From contig JAEZEZ010000019.1 of NCBI GenBank assembly GCA_023432855.1, positions 7,853 to 71,852 of the forward strand: a stretch of 64,000 nucleotides of DNA. The letters run 5' to 3'. Positions 8,329 to 16,995 of the stretch are shown here, piece by piece. Both the position numbers and the translations under genes were made by a program. The stretch comes from Pseudomonadota bacterium (lineage in GTDB: Bacteria > Pseudomonadota > Alphaproteobacteria > Caulobacterales > Caulobacteraceae). The notes below the pieces were generated by a model, which was not told where the DNA came from, did no database searches, and worked only from the letters and a program-made list of their open reading frames with translations. Positions within the stretch are counted from its first letter, which is position 1. Each line of letters opens with the position of its first letter.

Positions 8329-9204
8329 ATGTTCCAGATCATCGGCATCGTGGTGCTCTTCGCCATGGTGTTCGGCAGCTACATCATGGCCGGCGGCAAT
8401 ATGGGCGTGATCACCCATGCCCTGCCGCACGAGATGATGGCCATCGGCGGCGCAGCCATCGCCGCCTTCCTGATCGGCAACAAGGTCTCCACGATCAAGG
8501 CGACCGCGGGCTGCTTCGGCAAGGTGTTCGGCGGCCCCAAGTGGAAAGCATCGGATTACCGCGACCTGCTGACCCTGCTGTTCCTGCTGACCAAGACTAT
8601 GAAGTCCAAGGGCGTCATCGCCCTCGAAAGCCACATCGAGAACCCGCACGACTCAACGATCTTCAATCGCTTTCCGAAGATCATGAAGGATCACTTCGCC
8701 ATCGACTTCATCTGCGACACGCTGCGGATGATGACCATGAACCTGGAGGACCCGCACCAGGTCGAGGACGCGATGGAGAAGCAGCTGGAGAAGCACCATC
8801 ACGAAGCGCTTGCGCCTGCCCACGCGCTCCAGAGCATGGCGGACGCCCTGCCCGCGCTGGGCATCGTCGCCGCCGTGCTGGGCGTCATCAAGACGATGGG
8901 CTCGATCACCGAGCCGCCGGAGGTGCTGGGCGGCATGATCGGCGGCGCTCTCGTGGGCACCTTCCTCGGCGTCTTCCTCGCCTATGGCCTCGTCGGCCCG
9001 ATGTCGACCCGCCTGAAGGAGGTGGTCGACGAAGAGGGGCAATTCTACAAGATCATTCAGTCGGTCCTGGTCGCCCACCTTCACGGCAACGCGGCTCAGA
9101 TCTCCGTCGAGATCGGACGGGGCAACATCCCGTCCCCGGCCCAGCCGAGCTTCCTGGAGCTGGAAGAAGCGCTCAACAGCACGCCCACGGAAGCGGCCGC
9201 ATAG
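8329..9204 (+). CDS. motA: Flagellar motor stator protein MotA
   Basis: A 291-residue protein with four membrane segments and a large cytoplasmic loop between helices 2 and 3. The family proline motifs are present (LPALGIVAAVLGVIKTMGSI and YGLVGPMSTRLKEVVDEE). The cytoplasmic loop contains the charged block that contacts FliG. MotA pairs with MotB as the proton-driven stator. No motB follows here, which agrees with Caulobacter, where motA and motB are unlinked. It is preceded by an 89-base gap containing a GCCTTCGCGAAGGC palindrome. Confidence 0.95.
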   Translation: MFQIIGIVVLFAMVFGSYIMAGGNMGVITHALPHEMMAIGGAAIAAFLIGNKVSTIKATAGCFGKVFGGPKWKASDYRDLLTLLFLLTKTMKSKGVIALESHIENPHDSTIFNRFPKIMKDHFAIDFICDTLRMMTMNLEDPHQVEDAMEKQLEKHHHEALAPAHALQSMADALPALGIVAAVLGVIKTMGSITEPPEVLGGMIGGALVGTFLGVFLAYGLVGPMSTRLKEVVDEEGQFYKIIQSVLVAHLHGNAAQISVEIGRGNIPSPAQPSFLELEEALNSTPTEAAA

Positions 9205-9451
9205 ATCACGAAGCTTGACCCTTGCTTCCGACTTTGGCCGCCGCTTCCGATCCGTGGCGCCTTCGCTAGCCTCGTTTACTGCTGCCTCATGGGTACGCCA
9301 GAACCGTATCCAGGCAGGGCTTTCACGCCCTTGCCCGCGATCACGAAGCCGTGAAATGACCTCTTGCGGCGGAGATCAAAAACGCGTTATCTCCGCGTGA
9401 AGCCGGAGATTCCCTTTCCGGTCTTCGTCCCTCTAGAAGGACCTGGGAAAC

Positions 9452-9715
9452 ATGATCCGCAAAATCCTCGTCGCCTCCGTGGCGATCGCCGCTCTGTCGG
9501 TCGCCGCCTGCCAGAAGAAAGAAGAAACCGCCGCCGAGCCGGCCGCTGAAGCCGCCGCCGCCGCTGACACGGCTGCCGACGCCGCCGCGACCGCCACGGA
9601 AGCCGCTGGCGATGCCGCCGCCGCCGCTGGCGAAGCTGCTGAAGCCGCTCCGGCCGACGCCGCTGCTCCGGCCGAAGGCGAAGCTGCTCCGGCCGAAACG
9701 GCTCCGGCTCAGTAA
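9452..9715 (+). CDS. Small Ala/Glu-rich lipoprotein
   Basis: An 87-residue protein with a lipoprotein signal peptide (MIRKILVASVAIAALSVAAC, lipobox VAAC, mature Cys20). The rest is low-complexity Ala/Glu/Pro/Thr, much like entericidin-like or structural lipoproteins of alphaproteobacteria. It has no recognisable folded domain. It has its own intrinsic terminator at 9746-9772, so it is probably monocistronic. The 247 bases upstream hold no gene. Confidence 0.8.
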   Translation: MIRKILVASVAIAALSVAACQKKEETAAEPAAEAAAAADTAADAAATATEAAGDAAAAAGEAAEAAPADAAAPAEGEAAPAETAPAQ

Positions 9716-9745
9716 TCTCGCTTCCCTTCGGGGATACGAGTTGGA

Positions 9746-9772
9746 GGGCCGCTCTTCGGAGCGGCCCTTTTT
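9746..9772 (+). terminator. Intrinsic terminator
   Basis: A perfect 9-bp stem GGGCCGCTC/GAGCGGCCC with a TTCG tetraloop, followed by TTTTT. It separates the lipoprotein gene from mnmC. Confidence 0.92.
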
Positions 9773-9796
9773 CGTTGGCTGCTGTATGTCCGGCCC

Positions 9797-11554
9797 ATGA
9801 CAGACGACGCTGACCCCTGCCTGGACTGGACGGAGAACCGCGCCCCCGTCTCAAGGCGGTTCGGTGATGTCTACTTCTCGGCTGAGGACGGGCTGGCGGA
9901 AACCCGCGCCGTATTCCTGGACGGCTGTGGATTGCCGGGAGCGTGGATCGGTCGATCCCATTTCGTGGTGGCCGAACTCGGGTTCGGCTCTGGCCTCAAC
10001 ATAGCCGCGCTGCTGGACCTCTGGAGGAGCAGCCGCCCCTCGAACGGACGGCTCCACGTCTTCACCGTCGAAGCGTTTCCGATGTCTGCGCCAGAGGCGT
10101 CGCGCGCCCTGTCCGCGTGGCCTGAACTGGGCGAGGCGGCCAGAGCCCTCACCGAGGCGTGGCCCTCCCGCACGCCCGGGTTCCACCGCCTCGACCTGCC
10201 TGCTTTCGGCGCCGTGATCGACGTGGCCGTCATGGACGTGGTTGAAGCCCTGTCAGCCTGGAGCGGGCGCGCCGATGCCTGGTTCCTCGATGGCTTCTCG
10301 CCCGCGAAGAACCCTCGCATGTGGAGCGACGAAGTTCTGGCGCTGGTGCGAAGCCGCTCGGCGCCGGGCGCCCGTGCGGCCACTTTCACGGTCGCGGGTG
10401 CGGTGAGACGGGGCCTCGAAGCCCAGGGCTTCACGGTCGCCAAGAAGCCCGGACATGGTCGCAAGCGCGAAAGGCTGGAGGCGGCGTTACCGGGATCGAG
10501 GACCCACGCGCGCGAACCGCGGGTCGCCATAGTCGGCGCGGGGATCGCCGGAGCCAGCCTCGCGCGTGCGTTGCTTGCCGAGGGGCTTAGGCCTGTCGTG
10601 GTCGAGTGCAGGACGCCCGGCGCAGGGGCCTCTGGCAATCCCGCCGCGCTGGTGACGCCTCGCTTCGATGTCGGTCCCGGGCCGGAAGGCGCCTTCTTCG
10701 CTCAGGCGTTCGAACGCGCCATTGCTCTGTACGAAGCGGCGCCGAACGTCGTCCTGGAGCGGGGAGCCCTCCAGCTCGAGGCAAGCCCACGCGACGCCCG
10801 CAGATTCGACGCGATCGCCGGTCAATCGATCTGGCCGTCCGGGGCGATGAACCGCGTGTCTCCAAGCGACGCAGATGAACTGCTGGGTGACGTTGCAGGA
10901 CGCGGCGGCCTGTTCATCCGGGATGGACTGACCATCTCGCCAGCCGACGTATTGGATCGCTTCCTCGGCGGGTGCGACCTGCGCGCCGGCAGGGTGGAGA
11001 GCCTTGAGCGCGGTGAAGGGTGCTGGCGTCTGCTCGACCCGGATGGTCGTGAACTCGCCGAGGCGGAGGTTGTCTGCCTTGCCGCTGGCTGGGGCCTGTC
11101 ATCCCTGCGGCCGGATCTTCCATTGTCGCCAGCGCGGGGCCAGGTCAGCTGGATCGATGGCCGTGCAGCCCGCGCAGCAGCCTGGGGCGGCTACGTGGTG
11201 CCCACCCGGTCAGGAGTCCTGTTCGGCTCCACATTCGATCGAGGGGACAGCAATACGGAGGTCCGGCCCCACGACCACGACCGGAATCTCGCGACCCTGT
11301 CTCTCGTTCGCGGCGCCTTGGCCGCTGAACTGGCCGACCGCCCATGGAGGGGTCGCGCCTGCATCCGGGCGACGACCCGCGACCATCTGCCGGTCGCGGG
11401 CCAGCTGGAGGCTGGGCTGTGGGTGCTGGGGGGCCTCGGTTCTCGCGGGTTCACGACCGGGCCTCTTCTGGCCGAGCATCTGGCGGCGTACATACTCGGG
11501 CTGCCTTCGCCGTTACCCCAGCCGATCGCGAGCCGGCTGCAACCACATCGCTGA
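9797..11554 (+). CDS. mnmC: Bifunctional tRNA modification enzyme MnmC
   Basis: A 585-residue two-domain protein. Residues ~1-235 form the SAM-dependent methyltransferase (AELGFGSGLN motif and the DGFSPAKNP active-site motif). From residue ~240 an FAD-dependent oxidoreductase begins with the Rossmann motif VAIVGAGIAGASLARALL. The enzyme converts cmnm5(s2)U34 to mnm5(s2)U34 in the tRNA wobble position through oxidative demodification and then methylation. Length and domain order fit the family. The lipoprotein gene at 11603 follows after 48 bases. Confidence 0.92.
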   Translation: MTDDADPCLDWTENRAPVSRRFGDVYFSAEDGLAETRAVFLDGCGLPGAWIGRSHFVVAELGFGSGLNIAALLDLWRSSRPSNGRLHVFTVEAFPMSAPEASRALSAWPELGEAARALTEAWPSRTPGFHRLDLPAFGAVIDVAVMDVVEALSAWSGRADAWFLDGFSPAKNPRMWSDEVLALVRSRSAPGARAATFTVAGAVRRGLEAQGFTVAKKPGHGRKRERLEAALPGSRTHAREPRVAIVGAGIAGASLARALLAEGLRPVVVECRTPGAGASGNPAALVTPRFDVGPGPEGAFFAQAFERAIALYEAAPNVVLERGALQLEASPRDARRFDAIAGQSIWPSGAMNRVSPSDADELLGDVAGRGGLFIRDGLTISPADVLDRFLGGCDLRAGRVESLERGEGCWRLLDPDGRELAEAEVVCLAAGWGLSSLRPDLPLSPARGQVSWIDGRAARAAAWGGYVVPTRSGVLFGSTFDRGDSNTEVRPHDHDRNLATLSLVRGALAAELADRPWRGRACIRATTRDHLPVAGQLEAGLWVLGGLGSRGFTTGPLLAEHLAAYILGLPSPLPQPIASRLQPHR

Positions 11555-11602
11555 CCCGGAGGTTCGGGATCCTGCAAGCCGGGTCTCCACGGAGATGATG
11601 AA

Positions 11603-12013
11603 ATGCGCACCCAGGTCTCAGGCATCGCCCTCGCCGCACTGACGGCCGGACTGCTCGGCGGCTGCTCCACCAATGCCCAGAGCCAGGCCGCATCAGCACC
11701 GCCGTCCGACCGGCAGTGTTTCCTTGCAAGCCAGGTCGACGGCTTCACCGCGCCGAGCGATGACCGGGTTTATGTTCGGGTGTCACCCAGACGGGTGTTC
11801 GAACTGCAGTTGCTTGGAGCCTGTCCGAATATCGACTGGACCTATCGCATTGGCCTTCGAGCGCGCGGCGGCGGCTTCATTTGCACGGGCATGGACGCGG
11901 AGCTGATCGTCCCGGACGAAATGATGGGCGGCCCCCACCGCTGCATGGTGCGGGCGGTTCGCCAGCTCAGCCCTGCGGAGGTCGAGGCCCTCCCCGACCG
12001 GTCGCGGCCCTAG
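11603..12013 (+). CDS. DUF6491-like lipoprotein
   Basis: A 136-residue protein with a lipoprotein signal (TAGLLGGCSTN, lipobox LGGC). The mature part has a conserved-looking core with two further cysteines (RQCFLAS... and ACPNIDW...). The pattern CFxxxxVxGFxxxxDxxVYVRV is typical of DUF6491, a family of small exported proteins of unknown function in Caulobacterales and Xanthomonadales. A GGAG element sits upstream of the ATG. It is convergent with the APC transporter gene. Confidence 0.75.
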   Translation: MRTQVSGIALAALTAGLLGGCSTNAQSQAASAPPSDRQCFLASQVDGFTAPSDDRVYVRVSPRRVFELQLLGACPNIDWTYRIGLRARGGGFICTGMDAELIVPDEMMGGPHRCMVRAVRQLSPAEVEALPDRSRP

Positions 12014-12016
12014 CTG

Positions 12017-13417
12017 TTACCCGGACCGTTGGGCCAGGCGGCTCTTGCGCATGCCGTACAGGAAGTAGGCGATCAGGCCGACGACATTCCAGGCCAGGAA
12101 AAGCACCTGGGTGTCCCGGGGCAGGCTGGCGAACAGGTAGAGGCAGCCGCCAAGAGCCACCAACCCGACTATCCACCCGAGCGGAGCCTTGAAGACCCGG
12201 GGACGGGCCTTCTCCTGCACACGCAGGACGAGGAGGCACACCGCGACGGCTGCGAAGGCGGCCAAGGTGCCCGCGTTCGCCAGGGCCGCCGCCTTGTCGA
12301 TCGGCAGGAAACCCGCGAGCACAGCCAGGACAACCGCGGTCACCATGGTCATGAGGACCGGCGTTCTGGTCCGGGCGTTCACCTTGCTGAGCGCGCGCGG
12401 AAGCAGGCCGTCCCGCGCCATGACGAAGAAGATGCGGCTCTGGCCATAAAGGAAGGCCAGCAAGACCGTCGGAAGCGCAATAACGACCGCCGCGGCTATC
12501 AGCCGGGCCGCGCCGGGTGACTGGACCTCCCGCAGGATGACGGCCAGGGCTTCCGGGCTGTTGGCGAACGTCTGGAACGGAACAGCCCCGACGGCCACGG
12601 CCGCCACCACGATATAGATGGCGGTGCAGAGGATCATTGAGCCCACGATGCCGATGGGTAGATCGCGGCCCGGGTTCTTGGTTTCCTCCGCAGCCGTGGA
12701 GATGGCGTCAAAGCCGTAGAAGGCAAAGAAGATGATGGCGGCGGCCGCCATGACACCCGTCGGCTGCAGCGGCCCGCCGAAGCCGTAGGGCATGAACGGG
12801 TCGAAGCGGGACGGGTCGAAATGGGGGCCCGCCACGGCCACGAAGAGACCGAGAGCCGCCAGTTTCACGAGCACCAGCACGATGTTGACGGTTGCGCTTT
12901 CGCGGGTGCCCAACATCAGCAAGCCGGCGACTACGAAGATGATCAGGATGGCCGGCAGATTGACCAGGCCTCCGGCCATCGGTCCTGCCAGCAGCTGCGC
13001 GGGTATGCCCATGCCTTCGGCGAAGGGCGCTGCGTATCCTGACCAGCCAATCGCTACCGCCGTCACGACAAGCGAGTATTCGAGGATCAGGCTCCAGCCA
13101 ATAATCCAGCCGACCAGTTCTCCAAGCACCGTATAACTGTAAGTGTAAGCGCTTCCTGCTGCGGGAATGAGGGTCGAGACCTCCGCATAGCAGAGCGCCG
13201 CGCAGGCGCACACGACACCCACGATAGCAAAGGACAGGAGCACGCCGGGACCGGCAAGGTTCACGCCGGTGCCGATGAGGACGAAGACTCCGGCGCCGAT
13301 GATCGCGCCGACGCCGAGCGCGACGAGATGGGGCCAACTCAGCGTTCGGCCGAGCTTGTGATCGTCGTCGATCGATTCTTCATCGCCGATCGGCTTGCGG
13401 CGGCCCCAGAACGCCAT
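12017..13417 (-). CDS. APC superfamily amino acid permease (cationic amino acid transporter type)
   Basis: A 466-residue inner-membrane protein with 12 hydrophobic segments. The first helix has the APC pattern GVGAIIGAGVFVLIGTGVNLAG. A second signature, FFAFYGFDAISTAAEETKNP, matches the YAT/CAT group of amino acid permeases. The N-terminus (MAFWGRRKPIGDEES) is cytoplasmic. A GGGGGAAG Shine-Dalgarno lies just before the ATG. The substrate cannot be assigned from the sequence. Confidence 0.9.
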   Translation of the reverse strand: MAFWGRRKPIGDEESIDDDHKLGRTLSWPHLVALGVGAIIGAGVFVLIGTGVNLAGPGVLLSFAIVGVVCACAALCYAEVSTLIPAAGSAYTYSYTVLGELVGWIIGWSLILEYSLVVTAVAIGWSGYAAPFAEGMGIPAQLLAGPMAGGLVNLPAILIIFVVAGLLMLGTRESATVNIVLVLVKLAALGLFVAVAGPHFDPSRFDPFMPYGFGGPLQPTGVMAAAAIIFFAFYGFDAISTAAEETKNPGRDLPIGIVGSMILCTAIYIVVAAVAVGAVPFQTFANSPEALAVILREVQSPGAARLIAAAVVIALPTVLLAFLYGQSRIFFVMARDGLLPRALSKVNARTRTPVLMTMVTAVVLAVLAGFLPIDKAAALANAGTLAAFAAVAVCLLVLRVQEKARPRVFKAPLGWIVGLVALGGCLYLFASLPRDTQVLFLAWNVVGLIAYFLYGMRKSRLAQRSG

Positions 13418-13547
13418 GACTTCCCCCAGGCATCTTGCTTTGGCGCGACCTTATGCGTGTTCTCTGCCGGGCGATACCCGAGGAAAAGCGTAGTGAAGCA
13501 GCTTCACCGAAACCCTCTCTCGGCTTAAAGCGCATCCGGAGAAATTC

Positions 13548-14606
13548 ATGACGCAGCTGACGCCGGAAGAGATTCACAAGCGGGCCCGCGAAGGGGACCA
13601 CGACGCCCAGTTCGCTCTGGCGCGACTGTTCGACCGCGAGGGCCGGCACGACGTCGCGATCGGATGGTTGCAGAAGGCGGCCGATGCAGGCCACGCCCTG
13701 TCAGCCACCTATCTCGGCATGCGATTCCTTACGGCCCAGGCGGCCCCCTTCGCACCCGTCGACGGCGCGCGCCTGATCTTCAAGGGCGCCGAAGCGGGGA
13801 ATCCCGAGGCAGCCGGGCGCGCAGCGGTGCTCACAGCCGCAGGGGTCGGGCGGCCTCAGGACTGGCGAGGGGCCCTGGCCTGGCTGACCCGGGCCATCAA
13901 GGGCGGCTATGCCGGATCACAGGCGCAGATGGACGTTCTCGAGACCGAGGCGCGCTTCCACGGCAGGCCTCTGGACCTCAAGAAGCTCGTCGCTTCGCCT
14001 CGGGTCGAGACGGTCCGCGAGGATCCGCGAATTCAGGTGGTGAAGGGCTTCGCCTCACCAGAAGCCTGCGACTGGATCGCCGAGCGCTCAAAGCCCAGGC
14101 TCGAGCCCGCCCGGACCTATAACGCCCTCAAAGGCGGACGCGACTACAACGATATCCGGACCAACACGGGGACGGCGTTCGGCCTCTGGAACACCGATCT
14201 CGTCGTGCTGCTGATGCGCGCTCGCATCGCCGCCGCGAGCGGTCTGGCGCTCAACCGCTTCGAGCCGGTGAACATCCTTCACTACGACCCGGGCCAACAG
14301 TTCGAACCCCACTACGACTGGATCGACCCGGAGGTCGAGCATTTCGCAGCGGATCTCGCCGCGCGAGGACAACGCACGGCAACCGCCCTGCTTTATCTCA
14401 ACGACGGATACGATGGCGGAGAGACCGATTTCCCGAGGCTCGGCTACAACCATAAGGGCCGGAAGGGAGACCTCCTGATCTTCTTCAACATCGATGGAGA
14501 AGGGCGGCCCGATCCGCGAACGCTTCACGCCGGCACGCCGCCCACCAGCGGCGAGAAGTGGGTGCTGTCGCAGTGGATCCGCGACAAGGAACAGCCTGTG
14601 ATCTAG
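13548..14606 (+). CDS. Sel1-repeat protein fused to a prolyl 4-hydroxylase-type 2OG-Fe(II) oxygenase
   Basis: A 352-residue protein. Residues ~1-130 contain three to four Sel1/TPR-like repeats (DAQFALARLFDREG, AIGWLQKAADAGHA, GALAWLTRAIKGGYAGS). Residues ~165-350 are a P4Hc domain with iron ligands in HYDWID and a distal His in RTLHAGTPP, followed by the SGEKWVLSQWI strand. It probably hydroxylates a protein substrate selected by the Sel1 part. GGAGAAATTC precedes the ATG. Its stop overlaps the convergent S10 peptidase stop by 4 bases. Confidence 0.88.
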   Translation: MTQLTPEEIHKRAREGDHDAQFALARLFDREGRHDVAIGWLQKAADAGHALSATYLGMRFLTAQAAPFAPVDGARLIFKGAEAGNPEAAGRAAVLTAAGVGRPQDWRGALAWLTRAIKGGYAGSQAQMDVLETEARFHGRPLDLKKLVASPRVETVREDPRIQVVKGFASPEACDWIAERSKPRLEPARTYNALKGGRDYNDIRTNTGTAFGLWNTDLVVLLMRARIAAASGLALNRFEPVNILHYDPGQQFEPHYDWIDPEVEHFAADLAARGQRTATALLYLNDGYDGGETDFPRLGYNHKGRKGDLLIFFNIDGEGRPDPRTLHAGTPPTSGEKWVLSQWIRDKEQPVI

Positions 14607-16093
14607 CGGTAGATCGCGCGCACGTCCCTTCGCATGGCCGCGCGGCTGTCAGGCCGGCTGTAGAACATGTGGCCCCCCGGATAGACGGCCAGCCGAACCT
14701 GGTCGGCGCCGGCCATCACCGGGATCTGGTCGATCACCAGACGGCTGGCGAAGTACGGCGTCTGGATATCGGTGAAACCGTGGACGATGAGCACCTGCAT
14801 CTTCGGGTCCAGCGCCACGGACTGGCGAAGGGCCGTGGTGGACTCGGCGGTGGGGTCACGGTCCCAGAGCCGGCCGACTTCGCCGCTCAGCGCATGGTAG
14901 GCGCCCTCGGCCTTCCAGCCGATCACTCTGGTGACATAGTCGACCTGGGCCGACGTGGTCGGGGCGATGATGGCGTCCAGAATGGGATCTCCCGCCCGTG
15001 TGCTCGGCGACCAGGGAAATGGGTCAAAGGCGGACACGTTGACGTCGTAGCGGCTGGAGATGCGCCCCTCGGCGCGCTGGAATTCGCGGGCGAAGGTCGG
15101 CAGATCGACCCGCCCGCCCAGCCGACGAACCAGAGCCGGATCCAGCCCCGTATACCGGGACACCCGCTCCACGATCCGCTCCACCGCCGCGGGGTCGCGG
15201 GCGCCTCGCAGGAGGTCCACCATAAACTCGGTACGGGCGTACTCCTCCACGTCCGCCATGTCCGCGGCGGTGAGCAGGCGGCCGTCACGTTCCCGGCGGG
15301 CGGCGGCCATCGAGGGCAACGTCGAGACCCAGGGCAAGGGAGAGATGTCGCGGCCGCCGGGGAAGAAGTAATCCAGCCGCGGCGAAACCAGGGTCATTCC
15401 CCACACACCGACACCGAGTTCCGTCTGTAGTTCATAGGCGATGCGCGGCAGCCGAAAGCCGCCGTAGCTTTCGCCCACGAGATACTTGGGAGACCCCATC
15501 CGACCGTTCTTAAGCAACCAGTCGTAGACCGAGCGTGACAGGTACTCGATGTCCTGGTTGGTGCCGTAGAAGAGCTTCTTCGCCTTCTCCTCGGTCACGT
15601 AAGAACGGGAAAAGCCGGTCCCGACGGGGTCGATGAAGACCAGATCGGTGAATTCAAGCCAGGTATCAGGGTTGTCCACGACGCGGGCGGCGGACGACGG
15701 GAAATCACCCTGGGCGCCGAAAGGGACCATCTTCGGACCGATCAGTCCCAGGTTCAGATAGACGGATGCGGCTCCGGGCCCGCCATTGAAGGCGAAGGTG
15801 ACCGGGCGATCCAGGCGGTCTGGCGAGTCGAGAAGGAAGGCCGTGTAGGCCACCTCGCCGAGAACCTCCCCCGAAGCGTCGACGACAGGGATGGCGCCTG
15901 CGGAGGCGACATAATTCAGAGTGCGTCCGCCGAGCCTGATGGACTGCTTGACGCTGGCCGGCGCCGACAGCCGCTGAGCCGCGGGCTTCACTGCGGCGGC
16001 AGGCGAGGCCTCCCCTTGCCAGGCTAGAGCGGCGCAGGGGGCGAGGGCAACCAGAGCAGCCATGGCCAGCGAGCGGACGCGTTGGAAGATCAT
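14603..16093 (-). CDS. Exported S10 family serine carboxypeptidase-like protein
   Basis: A 496-residue protein with a signal peptide (MIFQRVRSLAMAALVALAPC). The catalytic serine motif GESYGG is present with Ser209. Late in the protein are an Asp-containing HGFTDIQTPY segment and a His in PGGHMFY, completing an alpha/beta-hydrolase triad. PVTFAFNGGPGAASVYLNLG is the oxyanion region typical of S10. The start at ATG 16093 places the signal peptide at the N-terminus. A longer frame would add Arg-rich sequence. It is likely a periplasmic peptidase. Confidence 0.88.
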   Translation of the reverse strand: MIFQRVRSLAMAALVALAPCAALAWQGEASPAAAVKPAAQRLSAPASVKQSIRLGGRTLNYVASAGAIPVVDASGEVLGEVAYTAFLLDSPDRLDRPVTFAFNGGPGAASVYLNLGLIGPKMVPFGAQGDFPSSAARVVDNPDTWLEFTDLVFIDPVGTGFSRSYVTEEKAKKLFYGTNQDIEYLSRSVYDWLLKNGRMGSPKYLVGESYGGFRLPRIAYELQTELGVGVWGMTLVSPRLDYFFPGGRDISPLPWVSTLPSMAAARRERDGRLLTAADMADVEEYARTEFMVDLLRGARDPAAVERIVERVSRYTGLDPALVRRLGGRVDLPTFAREFQRAEGRISSRYDVNVSAFDPFPWSPSTRAGDPILDAIIAPTTSAQVDYVTRVIGWKAEGAYHALSGEVGRLWDRDPTAESTTALRQSVALDPKMQVLIVHGFTDIQTPYFASRLVIDQIPVMAGADQVRLAVYPGGHMFYSRPDSRAAMRRDVRAIYR

Positions 16094-16210
16094 GACCTGA
16101 GGCCTGCCATTGTTGGTTACGTGCCGGGACCATAAGCCGGTCGGTCGCCAGCGGCCAAGACCACCGAGCCTATGGACCTGCGCCATTCGAATGCCCCATA
16201 TGCGCCTGCG

Positions 16211-16954
16211 ATGACCGGGCCTAATGACGCTCTCGCAGACGCTGTCGCGCGGCTGTCGCCTCGCGAGCGGGAATGCCTGCGCCTGGTTGGCCAGCACCTT
16301 CGCTCGAAGGAAATCGGGCGCCGCCTGGGCATCTCTGCTCACACCGTTGACTGGCACGTGAGCGAAGCCCGGCGACGGCTGGGAGCCGCTGATCGGCGGG
16401 AAGCTGCGCTCATGCTGCTCGCGGTAGAATCCCAGCCATCCCCCTCAATGATTGAGGGGGATGGAGCTTCGCGGGTTCCTCCCACTCCGGACGGATGGTC
16501 CGCTTTCCCTGAGAAGGGGATGCGTCATGTTGAGAGTAGTCCAGACCGCCAGCGCCGGCGAAGACACGACACCGGAGGAGGCCCTGGCCGCCCCGGCGTT
16601 CACGTGGGAGGAGTTGGAAGAAGCGCTGACGGCGATCGCCGCGAGCGCACAGCAACGCGAGATGACGCCGGCATTGGTCGCCGCGACACGGCGGCGGGCT
16701 CCGAGCCTTCCACGCTCTCAGGCCTTGCGGGAGATATTGTCGCTGGCCTGGGTGATCGCGGACGAGTCGGTTCCAGCGACCGAGGCAGGCGCCTAGATCC
16801 GGGACGGCGACTGCTGCTGATCCTGGTTCTCGCGGTGGTGATTGGCGTGCTGTCGCTGGGGGTCGTGGCGGCGTCTCTCGGATTCGCGTCGGCGATCCAG
16901 TCAGCCTTGCCCCGCGATCCATCGCCGCCACGTTCCAGCTCGCCCGCGCCCTGA
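16211..16954 (+). CDS. LuxR-type HTH regulator with C-terminal membrane anchor
   Basis: A frame of 247 codons. The N-terminal LuxR/GerE HTH is clear (LSPRERECLRLVGQHLRSKE, then IGRRLGISAHTVDWHVSEAR). The C-terminal ~55 residues contain one strong membrane helix (LLLILVLAVVIGVLSLGVVA). Similar membrane-tethered LuxR proteins occur in Caulobacterales and sphingomonads. The middle (about residues 106-195) is Gly/Arg/Asp-rich with ordinary third-position GC and is overlapped by a better-looking coding frame at 16527-16796. The protein may be as shown, or the locus may contain a frameshift. An ATG at 16172 would add 13 residues. Confidence 0.6.
   Translation: MTGPNDALADAVARLSPRERECLRLVGQHLRSKEIGRRLGISAHTVDWHVSEARRRLGAADRREAALMLLAVESQPSPSMIEGDGASRVPPTPDGWSAFPEKGMRHVESSPDRQRRRRHDTGGGPGRPGVHVGGVGRSADGDRRERTATRDDAGIGRRDTAAGSEPSTLSGLAGDIVAGLGDRGRVGSSDRGRRLDPGRRLLLILVLAVVIGVLSLGVVAASLGFASAIQSALPRDPSPPRSSSPAP
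16436..16464. repeat. Perfect 29-bp palindrome
   Basis: Arms CCATCCCCCTCAAT and ATTGAGGGGGATGG of 14 bases each flank a single central G at 16450. It lies within the LuxR-type frame, just after the HTH domain, and 63 bases upstream of the internal ORF start at 16527. No T-run follows, so it is not a simple terminator. It could be an operator or a translation-control hairpin. Confidence 0.75.
16527..16796 (+). CDS. 89-residue helical protein overlapping the LuxR-type gene in another frame
   Basis: The frame begins at ATG 16527 (MLRVVQTASAGEDTT) with GAGAAGGGG 7-8 bases upstream, a strong ribosome binding site. Codons have high third-position GC, unlike the overlapping LuxR frame here. The protein looks like a small helical bundle (FTWEELEEALTAIAASAQQ, LREILSLAWVIADES). 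I do not recognise a family. It lies wholly inside the LuxR-type ORF. Its reading-frame quality makes it the more likely coding frame for this stretch. Confidence 0.6.
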   Translation: MLRVVQTASAGEDTTPEEALAAPAFTWEELEEALTAIAASAQQREMTPALVAATRRRAPSLPRSQALREILSLAWVIADESVPATEAGA

Positions 16955-16995
16955 AGGCGCACGCACGCCCGCCGAGGGGAAGGAGCTGACAAGAC

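Noticed and set aside
14558..15430. 290-codon plus-strand frame under the S10 peptidase
   Set aside because: His/Gly/Arg-rich composition, antisense to a gene with clear catalytic motifs.
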